Source: Nitrosomonas oligotropha
GTDB lineage: Bacteria; Pseudomonadota; Gammaproteobacteria; Burkholderiales; Nitrosomonadaceae
Reading direction: 5' to 3'
DNA length: 64,000 nt
Assembly: GCF_900106555.1 (NCBI RefSeq)
Contig: NZ_FNOE01000018.1
Coordinates: 1-64,000 of the forward strand
Shown: in pieces, positions 16,296-25,512 of the stretch
How positions within the stretch are numbered: position 1 is the stretch's first letter
How the letters are laid out: each line of letters opens with the position of its first letter
The notes under the pieces: generated by a model
What the model saw: only the letters and a program-made list of their open reading frames with translations
Told to the model about the DNA's origin: nothing
Database searches by the model: none
Program-made: the position numbers and the translations under genes

Positions 16296-18539
16296 ATGCG
16301 TAAGAATATTTCTGTGAATAAGGATTTATCCGGGCAGTTTTTTGCACCGACCAATTATTTTGACCTGACCAATACCGAACAGGGCAGGATCCTCCAATTT
16401 CAGCAAGAAATTCTTCAGTTGGTGGTCCTGGGAAATGACTACAAGGAAATTTGCGAGAAAGTCTGCTTGCTGATGGAGCAACTGCTGGATAACGCGGTGG
16501 CATCGGTCATGCTATTGGACAAGGAAAAGCAATGCATGAATGTGTTTGCCGCACCCAGTGTTCCCGAAGCGTGCATTGTGCAACTCAATGGCCTACGTCC
16601 GGGCCCGGGAGCCGGTTCCTGCGGCAATGCCGTTTTTCACCAGGAGCCGGTTTTTGTCGAAAGCACGCTGGACGATCCGCGCTGGCAGAATATCCGTCAA
16701 CTGGCCATCGATTTCAATATCCTTTCCTGCTGGTCCATGCCGGTACGCAGCAAAGGCGGCGAATGCATCGGATCGTTTGCGCTGTCCAGTTTCGAACATC
16801 GCTTACCCAGCACTTTTCACCGCAAGTTGCTGGAAATCGGTTCATTTATTATCGGAATCGCTCTGGAACAAAAGAAAGTCAACGAGCAGTTATATCTTTC
16901 CAGCAAGGTTTTTGAAAACAGCACCGAAGCGATCATGATCGCGGATGCAAACAAGATCATCATCTCGATTAACAAGGCACTGCACAAAATAACCGGTTAT
17001 GTGGATGAAGAGATCGTCGGAAAATCTGTAACCATCGTCACATCCATCAGGCACGGCAGCAATTTTTTTCAGAAAATCTGGCAAAGCGTCAAGCAGCATA
17101 ACCACTGGTATGGCGAAATCTGGAATCGCCATAAACAGGGGCGGGAGTATCCAGCGTGGTTCAATGTAATTCCGGTACGCAGCAAGGACGGCCGGATCAG
17201 CTATTACCTGATCAACTTTTCCGATATCACCAGCAAGAAAAAATCAGATGAAATTATCTGGCGGCAAGCCAATTACGATTCACTGACCGGATTACCGAAC
17301 CGCAATATGTTCTACGACCGGTTGAATCATGACATTAAAAATGCAGCCCGTATCGGCGCTGGATTGGCGGTGTTGTTTATCGATCTTGACCGCTTCAAGG
17401 AAGTAAATGATTCATTGGGGCATAGCGTGGGCGATGCGCTGCTGGCGGAAGCAGCAAAGCGGCTAAGCAGCTGCGTGCGGGAAACCGACACCGTGGCGCG
17501 CCTGGGCGGAGACGAATTTACCATCATCCTGAACGGGATCAGCGAGCAACGCAGCGCCGAAAAGATCATGCAAATGATCCTAATGGAATTGGCCAAACCG
17601 TTTCATCTCAATACCAAGCAAGCCTATGTTTCCGCGAGTATCGGAGCCACGTTTTTCCCCGATGATGCAAATAACGTTGAAATATTGATGAAGAATGCCG
17701 ACCAAGCCATGTATGCCGCCAAAAACAATGGCCGCAACTGCTGGAGCTGTTTCACATCGAATATGCGCGCGGCAACCGAAATCCGTTCGAGAACCGCGTA
17801 CGAATTGCGCAGCGCACTACGGGATCAGCAACTCTATTTGCTATACCAACCCATCGTGGAACTGGCAACCGGCAACGTCTACAAAGCCGAAGCCTTAATC
17901 CGCTGGCAGCACCCGGAACGGGGCACTGTATATCCGGGGGAATTTATCAGCATCGCGGAAGAAACCAATCTCATCACCGACATCGGCGATTGGGTTTTCA
18001 AACAAGCGGTCAATCAGGTCGCCCTCTGGCAAACCAATTTCAACGCCGGTTTTCAGATCAGCATCAATAAGTCACCCAAGCAATTCATCAGCAAAATGAG
18101 CGATTGGGTCAACCATCTCAATGAACGCGGCTTGGACGGACAAAGTATCATCGTTGAAATCACCGAAAACTTGCTGCTCGATGTGCACGAATTGGTGGTA
18201 AAACAATTATTAAATTACCGCGATGCGGGTGTTCAGGTAGCTATCGATGATTTCGGCACGGGTTATTCCTCACTGTCCTATCTGAAGAAATTCGACATTG
18301 ATTATCTCAAAATCGACCGTTCATTCATTTCCAACCTGGACAGCAAATCCAACGACAGAATCCTGTGCGAAGCAGTTATTACAATGGCGCACCGCCTGGG
18401 CATGAAGGTAATTGCCGAAGGCGTCGAAACCGATTTGCAAAAAGAATTATTGACTTCTATGGGCTGCGATTTCGGGCAAGGTAATTTTTTCAGCAAGCCG
18501 ATGACTGCCGATAAATTTGAAACACTCCTTCTACAATAG
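16296..18539 (+). CDS. GAF-PAS-GGDEF-EAL cyclic-di-GMP signalling protein
   Basis: The 747-residue cytoplasmic protein has a GAF sensor (about 35-195), a PAS domain (about 200-320), a diguanylate cyclase domain with intact RLGGDEF (about 330-490), and a phosphodiesterase domain with KAEALIRWQHP, DDFGTGYSSLSYLKKF and DYLKIDRSFI (about 505-745). Both catalytic signatures are intact, so it could make and break cyclic di-GMP, with the balance set by the sensor domains. There is no membrane segment. A good promoter lies at 16175-16203. The ATG at 16296 has no clear ribosome site; a GTG at 16313 is a weaker alternative. Confidence 0.93.
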   Translation: MRKNISVNKDLSGQFFAPTNYFDLTNTEQGRILQFQQEILQLVVLGNDYKEICEKVCLLMEQLLDNAVASVMLLDKEKQCMNVFAAPSVPEACIVQLNGLRPGPGAGSCGNAVFHQEPVFVESTLDDPRWQNIRQLAIDFNILSCWSMPVRSKGGECIGSFALSSFEHRLPSTFHRKLLEIGSFIIGIALEQKKVNEQLYLSSKVFENSTEAIMIADANKIIISINKALHKITGYVDEEIVGKSVTIVTSIRHGSNFFQKIWQSVKQHNHWYGEIWNRHKQGREYPAWFNVIPVRSKDGRISYYLINFSDITSKKKSDEIIWRQANYDSLTGLPNRNMFYDRLNHDIKNAARIGAGLAVLFIDLDRFKEVNDSLGHSVGDALLAEAAKRLSSCVRETDTVARLGGDEFTIILNGISEQRSAEKIMQMILMELAKPFHLNTKQAYVSASIGATFFPDDANNVEILMKNADQAMYAAKNNGRNCWSCFTSNMRAATEIRSRTAYELRSALRDQQLYLLYQPIVELATGNVYKAEALIRWQHPERGTVYPGEFISIAEETNLITDIGDWVFKQAVNQVALWQTNFNAGFQISINKSPKQFISKMSDWVNHLNERGLDGQSIIVEITENLLLDVHELVVKQLLNYRDAGVQVAIDDFGTGYSSLSYLKKFDIDYLKIDRSFISNLDSKSNDRILCEAVITMAHRLGMKVIAEGVETDLQKELLTSMGCDFGQGNFFSKPMTADKFETLLLQ

Positions 18540-18703
18540 AAACAAATCCGCTAGTATCTCGTCTCCGTCCTTCAACGATTCTGCTGAAAACCGGATAAGA
18601 AAGATAAAAAACGTTTCTCCTGTAAGTAATTGTCTGCAATTAAGCATTTTGCTTATTCAACAAAATCGATCAAAGTGCTAATGTTAATTTTTTTGGAGGT
18701 CAT

Positions 18704-19759
18704 ATGAAAATATTTTTATTCCTGGCACTCATAGTAAGTTCATACAGTTATGCTCAAAGCGGGCATGATCATCAAGGTGATGCGAAAAAAAAGGACGACC
18801 ATCATAGCGAAATGCATGATGACGGCCATCACGGAATGGGCGGCATGATGCACGGCGGCCACCACAAACTCGATAAAACCACCTTAAAACAATTCTTTGA
18901 ACCGCTGCCAGCAGCGATTATCGACGAAAAAAAGAATGCTGCTTTAATCGCATTGGGCAAAAAACTTTATCTTGATCCCAAACTATCAGTGAATGACACC
19001 ATTTCCTGTAATTCCTGCCATCAGCTGAATAATTTCGGTGTCGACAGCCAACCTACATCACCAGGTCATGAAGGAAAACGCGGCGGCAGAAATTCCCCCA
19101 CCACGTTCAATGCCGCGCTACATATCGCGCAATTTTGGGATGGACGCGCGAAAGACGTTGAAGAGCAAGCGTTGGGACCGATTTTGAATCCGATCGAAAT
19201 GGGCATGCCGAGTGAAGCTGCGGTTGTCGACAAACTGAAAAAAATCGACGAATACAAAGCCATGTTTGCCGAAGCATTTAAAGGTGAAAAAGATCCGATT
19301 CAATACAAAAATATTGGTAAAGCCATCGGCGCTTTTGAGCGCACGCTGATAACGCCATCGCGCTTTGACGATTTTCTCAAAGGCGATGAAAATGCATTGA
19401 ATGATGCCGAAAAAAGAGGCTTGCAAAAATTCGTCCATATGGGATGCGCCAATTGTCATAACGGTGTGGCCATCGGCGGCAATTCCTATAAAAAAATTGG
19501 TCTTGTCGAAGAATATAAAACATCCGATGAAGGCAGGTTTGCTGTAACCGGACTGGAAACCGACAAAAAAGTATTTAAAGTGCCCAGCCTCAGAAACATC
19601 ACCAAAACAGGACCGTACTTTCATGATGGCTCAGTCAAAACATTGGATGAGGCCATCGAGGAAATGGCGGAACATCAACTCGGCCGAAAAGTGGGCCCTG
19701 GTTTTATCGAGGATGTCAAAGCCTTCCTGGGCGCTTTAACCGCGAAAGATAGCAAATAA
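18704..19759 (+). CDS. Di-heme cytochrome c peroxidase with His-rich N-terminus
   Basis: Periplasmic enzyme that reduces hydrogen peroxide with electrons from cytochrome c. The 351-residue product has a signal peptide (ending near SYAQS), a His/Asp/Met-rich stretch (about 20-58) and the two heme sites CNSCH (102-106) and CANCH (248-252). FNAALHIAQFWDGRA, GPILNPIEMGM and VPSLRNITKTGPYFHDGSVKTLDEAI are typical of the family. GGAGGT precedes the ATG. The His-rich stretch between signal and catalytic domain is unusual and may bind metal. A terminator follows at 19798-19831. Confidence 0.93.
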   Translation: MKIFLFLALIVSSYSYAQSGHDHQGDAKKKDDHHSEMHDDGHHGMGGMMHGGHHKLDKTTLKQFFEPLPAAIIDEKKNAALIALGKKLYLDPKLSVNDTISCNSCHQLNNFGVDSQPTSPGHEGKRGGRNSPTTFNAALHIAQFWDGRAKDVEEQALGPILNPIEMGMPSEAAVVDKLKKIDEYKAMFAEAFKGEKDPIQYKNIGKAIGAFERTLITPSRFDDFLKGDENALNDAEKRGLQKFVHMGCANCHNGVAIGGNSYKKIGLVEEYKTSDEGRFAVTGLETDKKVFKVPSLRNITKTGPYFHDGSVKTLDEAIEEMAEHQLGRKVGPGFIEDVKAFLGALTAKDSK

Positions 19760-19797
19760 AACAACAACGTTTGATTGTTATTGGCTAACTTGACGGA

Positions 19798-19831
19798 TGC
19801 CGCTGCCAGATGGACAGGCAGCGGCATTTTT
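19798..19831 (+). terminator. Rho-independent terminator after the cytochrome c peroxidase gene
   Basis: Perfect 10-bp stem TGCCGCTGCC (19798-19807) and GGCAGCGGCA (19817-19826), nine-base loop, then TTTTT (19827-19831). Confidence 0.9.
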
Positions 19832-20010
19832 ACATGCATAAGTGATCACACTTCGTTTCATCGCAATTAAGCTTCCTCAACTCCCCTCTGCAATTTTCAA
19901 TCCGCATCGGCCGCTCTATCCGGCAGCTGCTTTCTTTGCAGAATAGTGAGCACCATAACCGCTATACTATCCACTCAGTCCGTATTATTTCTTCAACCGG
20001 AGGTGAAACA

Positions 20011-20442
20011 ATGAAATTGGGAATAACGTTGATCGCGGGATCGATCTTTCTGGGCTTATCGGCTTGCTCCAGCACCGGACCTGTTATATACCCTAACACG
20101 CATTTTCTATCTGTCGGCAAAGCAGCTGCTGAAAAAGATATTGAAATTTGCAAAAAAATGGCTGAATCAGCCGGCGCCAAGGAAGGCGGCGGTCAATTGG
20201 GTAATGTGGCTAGCAGCACCGCAATGGGAGCTGGTGTGGGGGCCGCAAGCGGTGCAGCAGGCGGGGCGATATACGGTGCGGCCGGGCAAGGTTCATTAGT
20301 GGGCGCGGCCAGTGGCGCGGTTGCGGGATTATTGCGAGGAATTCTGTTTTCTTCGAGATCCTCACAACCCAGCCAAGCGTATGCCAATTTTGTATCGCGC
20401 TGCCTGGAAGAAAAGGGTTATGAAGTGACCGGCTGGCAATAA
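20011..20442 (+). CDS. Glycine-zipper lipoprotein
   Basis: The 143-residue product starts at the ATG at 20011, which follows GGAGGTGA at 19999-20006; the longer reading from 19936 has no such site. It has a lipoprotein signal with lipobox LSAC and a glycine/alanine zipper (about 70-115: MGAGVGAASGAAGGAIYGAAG, in two membrane-crossing stretches), then a basic segment and a C-terminal FVSRCLEEKGYEVTGW with one Cys. Such proteins sit in the outer membrane; some are homologous to Rickettsia 17-kDa antigen or SlyB-type proteins. Function is not known. Confidence 0.82.
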   Translation: MKLGITLIAGSIFLGLSACSSTGPVIYPNTHFLSVGKAAAEKDIEICKKMAESAGAKEGGGQLGNVASSTAMGAGVGAASGAAGGAIYGAAGQGSLVGAASGAVAGLLRGILFSSRSSQPSQAYANFVSRCLEEKGYEVTGWQ

Positions 20443-20883
20443 CCGGAAACGATGATCGTTCAAACACCGCTAGCTATTCCGGCAATCAGCACAATCACTA
20501 TGCGGGATAATTGAACGATAGCGCCTTTAAGATGATGAACAATATCGCGTAATCATATTTTTGTTTCTTCGTCGATGAATTACACATCTATCCCAGATAC
20601 CAGCAGGCTCTATCAAACTATACTGTTTCTCATTACATAAATCGTAATAACCATCATACCTAATACCAGTAGCACTATTTCATGAGCAAACTTTCTCTTC
20701 CAGGAGAAATCAAATAGCGTATATTTACAATTAAGAAGCACTGCTTAGTGAATGATTTCTTGATGAATATTATTCAAACCTCAGAATTACCGGGAAAAAC
20801 CCCGGGTGATCTTTAATTGTTTCAACGGCAGGGTCTGTTATCAATAGCGTATCTTCAAAAATATTGACATGGAGGTAATGGCA
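20443..20883. other. 441-base intergenic region with small repeats
   Basis: No convincing gene. It holds an inverted repeat ATCGTTCAA (20455-20463) / TTGAACGAT (20511-20519), two copies of AATAGCGTAT (20713-20722 and 20843-20852) upstream of the acidic-protein gene, and a short stem CCGGG-AAAAAC-CCCGG near 20790-20806. An 11-codon open frame after a good ribosome site near 20681 (MSKLSLPGEIK) is possible but too short to call. Confidence 0.4.
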
Positions 20884-21114
20884 ATGATTAAAGAACTTTC
20901 TTTCGATGACGACGACGGCATCTATCCTATTGATAGCTTGAATGATGAGGAGGATGTTCTAACGGATAGCAAAATACCGCCCGGAAAATTTGCAAAAATA
21001 ATCGATGAATTTGAGACCGCCAAAGATGAATTTGACGATGACGAATTCGAGACCGTTAAAAATGATCTGGACGAAGATGACGATGTGACACTCGATACGT
21101 TAGGACTGCGTTAG
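20884..21114 (+). CDS. Small acidic protein, paralogue of the gene at 21966
   Basis: The product is 76 residues when started at the ATG at 20884, seven bases after GGAGGT (20871-20876); ATGs at 20869 and 20878 overlap or touch that site. It begins MIKELSFDDDDG and is extremely rich in Asp and Glu, with no Cys, Trp or signal peptide. It shares with the protein at 21966 the start K-x-LSFDD-x-D, a central D-x-VL-x-D-x-x-IP and IDE-x-E. I do not recognise the family. The next gene is a Nudix hydrolase 76 bases downstream. Confidence 0.75.
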   Translation: MIKELSFDDDDGIYPIDSLNDEEDVLTDSKIPPGKFAKIIDEFETAKDEFDDDEFETVKNDLDEDDDVTLDTLGLR

Positions 21115-21190
21115 CTCTAGCCGCTGCAATAGCACTGCTTGCGGCATAGCGAGCACAGCATGACAATTTTTCCGCATGGGATAAACCGCT

Positions 21191-21808
21191 GTGAGTGCAG
21201 ATGTAGAAATTTTAGAGAAAACGATTTGTTTTGAAGGTTTCTTCCGGATAGAAAAATACCGGTTGCGTCATCGGCTGTTCAATGGCGGCTGGAGCCGTCC
21301 GCTGAGTCGTGAACTGTTCGAGCGCGGCCATGCCGCCGCCGTCCTGCCGTATGATCCGATTCGCGATGCAGTCATCCTGATCGAACAATTCCGTGTTGGT
21401 GCGCTGACCGCACCGGGCGGGCCTTGGCTGCTGGAAATCGTCGCTGGCATGATCGAAAGCGGTGAAACTGCGCAAGACGTGGTCAAACGCGAAAGCATCG
21501 AAGAAGCCGATTGCATCATCACCGATTTGCTCCCGGTGTGCGACTTCCTGGTTAGCCCCGGCGGCACCAGCGAACGCATTGCCCTGTTTTGCGGCCGGGC
21601 CGATGCGACAAAAGCCGGCGGTATTCATGGCGCTCCCGAAGAAGACGAAGACATCAAAGTGCATGTCGTTCCGCTGGATACTGCATTCACATTTCTACAA
21701 TCGGGCCGGATCAATTCGGCCAGCGCCATCATTGCATTACAGTGGTTGGCCTTGAATCGCGAGCAAGTGCGAACCCAGTGGCTATCACAACCAATCCCCG
21801 GAACTTAG
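21191..21808 (+). CDS. nudF: Nudix hydrolase, ADP-ribose pyrophosphatase type
   Basis: Cytoplasmic hydrolase expected to split ADP-ribose or similar nucleotide sugars to AMP and a sugar phosphate. The 205-residue protein has the NudF layout: GGWSRPLSRELFERGHAAAVLPYD, EQFRVGAL, WLLEIVAGMIESGE and the Nudix helix VVKRESIEEADC, then LVSPGGTSERIALFCG. The Nudix box is GX5EX7REXXEE, but the usual Gly after EE-A is Asp (EEAD), so catalysis should be checked. The start is GTG at 21191. It is flanked on both sides by genes for related acidic mini-proteins in the same direction. Confidence 0.88.
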   Translation: MSADVEILEKTICFEGFFRIEKYRLRHRLFNGGWSRPLSRELFERGHAAAVLPYDPIRDAVILIEQFRVGALTAPGGPWLLEIVAGMIESGETAQDVVKRESIEEADCIITDLLPVCDFLVSPGGTSERIALFCGRADATKAGGIHGAPEEDEDIKVHVVPLDTAFTFLQSGRINSASAIIALQWLALNREQVRTQWLSQPIPGT

Positions 21809-21965
21809 CGGCACCACACTGAAATTATCCGGATTAGCCTTTATCTGAATGCTCTTTTCAAAGCCCGGAATTGTTACAAAGAATCCTTTCTAATCCTTAC
21901 TTTCCACTTTACCGCCATATGCTCTAATGTAAGTGTATTCAACCCACATCGCAAGGAGGTTTGCC

Positions 21966-22166
21966 GTGGCATTGAAAAGACTTTCGTTTGATGATGAGGA
22001 CAATGCTGATCCTTCGGATATTGATGATGACAGCGTATTAGCCGATGGCATGATTCCGGATAGCCGGATCGTGGGATTGATTGATGAATTGGAAGATAGC
22101 TGTGATCAACTCAATGCCGAGGATGAGGACGATGAAATCATAGCGGACTCCCAGGAATTGCATTAA
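21966..22166 (+). CDS. Small acidic protein, paralogue of the gene at 20884
   Basis: The product is 66 residues from the GTG at 21966, five bases after AAGGAGGT (21953-21960); a longer reading from 21933 has no ribosome site and would run through it. It starts MALKRLSFDDED and is dominated by Asp and Glu. Shared with the protein at 20884 are K-x-LSFDD-x-D, D-x-VL-x-D-x-x-IP and IDE-x-E. No family is recognised. It may be an intrinsically disordered acidic protein that binds cations or a basic partner. Confidence 0.72.
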   Translation: MALKRLSFDDEDNADPSDIDDDSVLADGMIPDSRIVGLIDELEDSCDQLNAEDEDDEIIADSQELH

Positions 22167-22210
22167 GTGCTGCCATTGAACCGATGGATCGGCATTTAAT
22201 GCCTTTATCC

Positions 22211-23914
22211 TCAATCGGATTGATCCGAGCACACGCAATTACGCCCCTGTTTCTTGGCGCGGTAAAGCTGTTGATCCGCCTGGGAAATCAATTCATCCAG
22301 CGATACATTAGTCACTAAGGTATGGGCAACGCCAAAACTGGCGGTAAATAAAAGCTTTTCACCTTTGATGCTTGTCAGTTGAATCGCGTTGACTTTGTTA
22401 CGCATCCGTTCCGCAATGGCAATCGCATCAGCTAAACGGGTTTCCGGCAGAAAAATCAGGAACTCCTCGCCCCCCCAACGCGCCAGGATATCCCCGCTAC
22501 GCGCTTCTTTCTGCAAGGTTTCCGCCAATTGCACCAAAACCCTGTCCCCCAGAGCATGGCCGTAAGTGTCATTGAGCAACTTAAAATTGTCGATATCCAG
22601 CATGATGACGGAGGTACTGCTCTTGCTGCGCAACCCCATGGCCCAGATCGGTTGAACATACTTATAAAAAGACCGCCGGTTATTCAGATTGGTTAGTGAA
22701 TCGATACCGGCCATTTTTTCCGCCAGTAATTTCTCGTTCTGATTGATATTGAAGCGTTCGGCCAATGCCAGCGCCAGTAAGATGGCGTCCATCATCATGC
22801 CGATATCGGTCGCCCGGTAAGTCCACTCGGTAAACGGAATAAATCCCCAAACGGCATTGGCGGTAATAGCACCGCCGCATATCGTGAAAATCGATGCCAG
22901 CAGAAAATACTTGGCGAATTGATTACCGGCTTGCAGCGAAATGACACCCAACACGATCGAAGAAATATAGAAAAAGAAGATGAACACCAGCGATATCAGC
23001 AGCGACACGACAAATTCGCCAGCCAGCATCGCTAGCAGCATAAATGTGCAAAAAACAGCCGAGCTGACAATGACAAAGCGATATACACGAGGCCAAGCCG
23101 CTTTGATATTCAGAAATTGCAATGCGAATGCAAATCCGCTGACAGTACAGGCCATGATCAATACCGGATTGGCCCATTTTTGCCATAGCGGCGATTCCGG
23201 CCACAACCACTGATAACCATGGCCGGTATAAGCGGTGTTCAACAGCAGAAAGAACAGCAGATACAGCGAATAAAACAGATAGGGGCCGGTACGCAATCCC
23301 ACATAGAGCATCACGTTGTAAGCAACCAAAGCCAAAATCACACCGTACATGAAACCATAGCTATATGCTTGCCATTGATCTCTATCCGCCAGTGCCTCGT
23401 TGCTGATGAAGTAAAGCGGCAAAACCATGTCATCATCGGATTCCACCCGGATCAACACGGTCGTCTCTCCGGCGCTAAAATCATGACCGGCGACGAAAAA
23501 CCGGTGATCCAGCGGGCGCTGGGAAAATAATAAACTGTCTCCCATATGATAGCTGCCAGTCAGCTCATCCTGGCGCAAAAAATAAATATCGACTTTATCC
23601 AGCCAGGAAGTTTCCAGCAGAAGATTCCGGTGCACCGCGTTATGTCCATCGTTTTTGACGCTAAATGCCAACCATACCGGTTTTGCGCCGATTCCGAAAT
23701 TGATCACTGAATTACCGGATTGTGAGAACCGGCCATCTCGATATGCTACCAAGGCATCCTGCATACGCCAGTGAGTATCTTCATCCTGATAGACCCGGAT
23801 ACGCTGACCGATCGTTTCCTTGTACTCTTCCGCCACATTAATTGCCGCACTTGCCGTCAGACACCAGAAAACTGACATGATCATCATGCTTAGCAGCACG
23901 AATAGCTTCTTCAT
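22211..23914 (-). CDS. 7TMR-DISM diguanylate cyclase
   Basis: The 567-residue membrane protein starts MKKLFVLL at 23914 with a signal peptide; an upstream ATG at 23959 would add a non-signal stretch. A periplasmic 7TMR-DISM extracellular domain (about 30-175, with FSVKNDGHNAVHRNLLLETSWLDKVDIY) is followed by seven membrane helices (about 180-375) and a GGDEF domain (about 400-565) with intact ARWGGEEF. It should make cyclic di-GMP in response to an outside ligand, by family a carbohydrate-like one. It is divergent from the antiporter gene and shares the intergenic region with a perfect palindrome. Confidence 0.93.
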   Translation of the reverse strand: MKKLFVLLSMMIMSVFWCLTASAAINVAEEYKETIGQRIRVYQDEDTHWRMQDALVAYRDGRFSQSGNSVINFGIGAKPVWLAFSVKNDGHNAVHRNLLLETSWLDKVDIYFLRQDELTGSYHMGDSLLFSQRPLDHRFFVAGHDFSAGETTVLIRVESDDDMVLPLYFISNEALADRDQWQAYSYGFMYGVILALVAYNVMLYVGLRTGPYLFYSLYLLFFLLLNTAYTGHGYQWLWPESPLWQKWANPVLIMACTVSGFAFALQFLNIKAAWPRVYRFVIVSSAVFCTFMLLAMLAGEFVVSLLISLVFIFFFYISSIVLGVISLQAGNQFAKYFLLASIFTICGGAITANAVWGFIPFTEWTYRATDIGMMMDAILLALALAERFNINQNEKLLAEKMAGIDSLTNLNNRRSFYKYVQPIWAMGLRSKSSTSVIMLDIDNFKLLNDTYGHALGDRVLVQLAETLQKEARSGDILARWGGEEFLIFLPETRLADAIAIAERMRNKVNAIQLTSIKGEKLLFTASFGVAHTLVTNVSLDELISQADQQLYRAKKQGRNCVCSDQSD

Positions 23915-24049
23915 GAAATGCTCGTTCTGACAGTTAAGAATGGGATAAATAAATCGCACGTGGATTGAATACAGAGTAACCTAATGATGTCGAAGGGGAC
24001 GATAGTAAATTACAATCTATAAAAATTGCAGATTATACCCCTTCTCCAC

Positions 24050-24070
24050 GATACGAAAAAATTTCGTATC
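24050..24070. promoter_or_regulatory. Perfect inverted repeat in a divergent promoter region
   Basis: GATACGAAA (24050-24058) and TTTCGTATC (24062-24070) with a three-base AAA centre form a perfect 9-bp palindrome. It lies 136 bases upstream of the diguanylate cyclase start and 136 bases upstream of the antiporter start, so it sits midway between the two divergent genes. It is a likely regulator-binding site; no regulator gene is adjacent. Confidence 0.55.
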
Positions 24071-24205
24071 CGTAACCCATTCATTTCCTACAGACCCTAC
24101 AACCCCAAAAGTATCCAGCATTTTTACTGGTTATAAAAAGTTTGATTATGCTGTAACAAAAGCATGTTATCTTCACGGCATACCTGACTATTTATACTCA
24201 TTACG

Positions 24206-25462
24206 ATGAATCCAACGACTATACAACTCATCGCCGCGGCGTTATTCGCTCTGGCTATCATTCACACCTTTTCAACCAAATTCTTTGAACATCTGGCGCA
24301 TCGTCAGCCGCAACACGCCGGTATCTGGCATTTGCTGGGCGAAGTGGAAGTCGTGTTCGGTTTCTGGGCGATGGTCTTGATCCTGTTTATATTCGCTGCA
24401 GACGGGAAGCATGAAGCAATAACCTACCTCGAATCCCGTGATTTCACTGAACCCATGTTTGTATTCGTCATCATGGTGATTGCCGGAACACGCCCGATTC
24501 TAGATTTTGCGGCGGCCTCTGTTCGAGGCGCGGCCATTGTTTTGCCAGTAAATACCGGCACAGCAATGTACTTTCTATTGCTGGCCTTTGTTCCGTTACT
24601 CGGTTCTTTCATCACAGAACCCGCCGCCATGACGCTGGCAGCGTTGATGCTACGCGACACGTTATTCAGCAAGGAAGTATCCACCCGCTTGAAATATGCC
24701 ACGGTCGGTGTGTTATTTGTCAACATCTCAATCGGCGGCACATTAACACCCTTTGCCGCACCGCCGGTATTGATGGTGGCCGGAAAATGGAATTGGGATA
24801 TTTGGTTCATGATGACCACTTTCGGCTGGAAAGCGGCATTGGCTGTTGCTGTCAATGCATTTGCGGTAACTTGGTTATTCCGCCGCGAACTGGGACACGT
24901 CAGTCAGAAGGATACTGTCGCGGCATCGCAAACTCCTTTGCCGGTGGTATTGATACATATCGTATTTCTAGCACTGATTGTTCTATTCGCACACCATCCT
25001 GCGGCATTTATGGGCATTTTTCTGTTTTTCCTGGGATTTACCGCCGCCTATCAGCAATATCAAAATCCATTGATTTTACGTGAAGCACTTCTGGTTGCCT
25101 TCTTCCTGGGAGGATTGGTGGTATTGGGCGGGCAACAACAGTGGTGGTTGCAACCGCTGTTGCTGGAAATGGATGATACGGCGGTCTTTTTTGGCGCTAC
25201 GGCATTAACCGCGTTTACGGACAATGCCGCGCTCACTTATTTGGGTTCGCTGGTTGAAGGACTCAGTGAGGAATTCAAAATTGCATTGGTTGCAGGCGCA
25301 GTAACCGGAGGTGGGCTGACGGTAATTGCCAATGCGCCGAATCCGGCAGGCTTTGCGATTCTAAAAGGCAAATTTCATGAACAATCCATTCATCCGCTGG
25401 GCTTATTAATCGCCGCACTGCCGCCAACCCTGGTGACTATCATTGCGTTTCGCGTACTCTAA
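24206..25462 (+). CDS. Putative Na+/H+ antiporter (Na_H_antiport_3 family)
   Basis: The 418-residue protein has about 10-12 hydrophobic segments and no signal peptide. Motifs ITEPAAMTLAALMLRD, NISIGGTLTPFAAPPVLMVAGKWNWD and TAFTDNAALTYLGSLVEG fit the family of predicted Na+/H+ antiporters related to NhaD-type transporters; ITEP and TDNA-type motifs with acid residues in helices are likely ion-binding sites. It would use the proton gradient to expel sodium. It ends in a shared terminator with the efflux operon that comes from the other side. Confidence 0.82.
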   Translation: MNPTTIQLIAAALFALAIIHTFSTKFFEHLAHRQPQHAGIWHLLGEVEVVFGFWAMVLILFIFAADGKHEAITYLESRDFTEPMFVFVIMVIAGTRPILDFAAASVRGAAIVLPVNTGTAMYFLLLAFVPLLGSFITEPAAMTLAALMLRDTLFSKEVSTRLKYATVGVLFVNISIGGTLTPFAAPPVLMVAGKWNWDIWFMMTTFGWKAALAVAVNAFAVTWLFRRELGHVSQKDTVAASQTPLPVVLIHIVFLALIVLFAHHPAAFMGIFLFFLGFTAAYQQYQNPLILREALLVAFFLGGLVVLGGQQQWWLQPLLLEMDDTAVFFGATALTAFTDNAALTYLGSLVEGLSEEFKIALVAGAVTGGGLTVIANAPNPAGFAILKGKFHEQSIHPLGLLIAALPPTLVTIIAFRVL

Positions 25463-25466
25463 ATAA

Positions 25467-25500
25467 AAACAGCGCTGCAAGATAGCTTGCAGCGCTGTTT
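25467..25500. terminator. Bidirectional terminator between convergent genes
   Basis: Perfect 15-bp stem: AAACAGCGCTGCAAG (25467-25481), loop ATAG, CTTGCAGCGCTGTTT (25486-25500). It serves the antiporter gene on one side and the RND gene (stop at 25513) on the other. T-rich ends occur on both strands. Confidence 0.88.
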
Positions 25501-25512
25501 ATCCATAGAACA

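Noticed and set aside
18640-18700. FNR site upstream of the cytochrome c peroxidase gene
   Set aside because: A half-site GATCAA is present, but the other half does not fit TTGAT at the right spacing.
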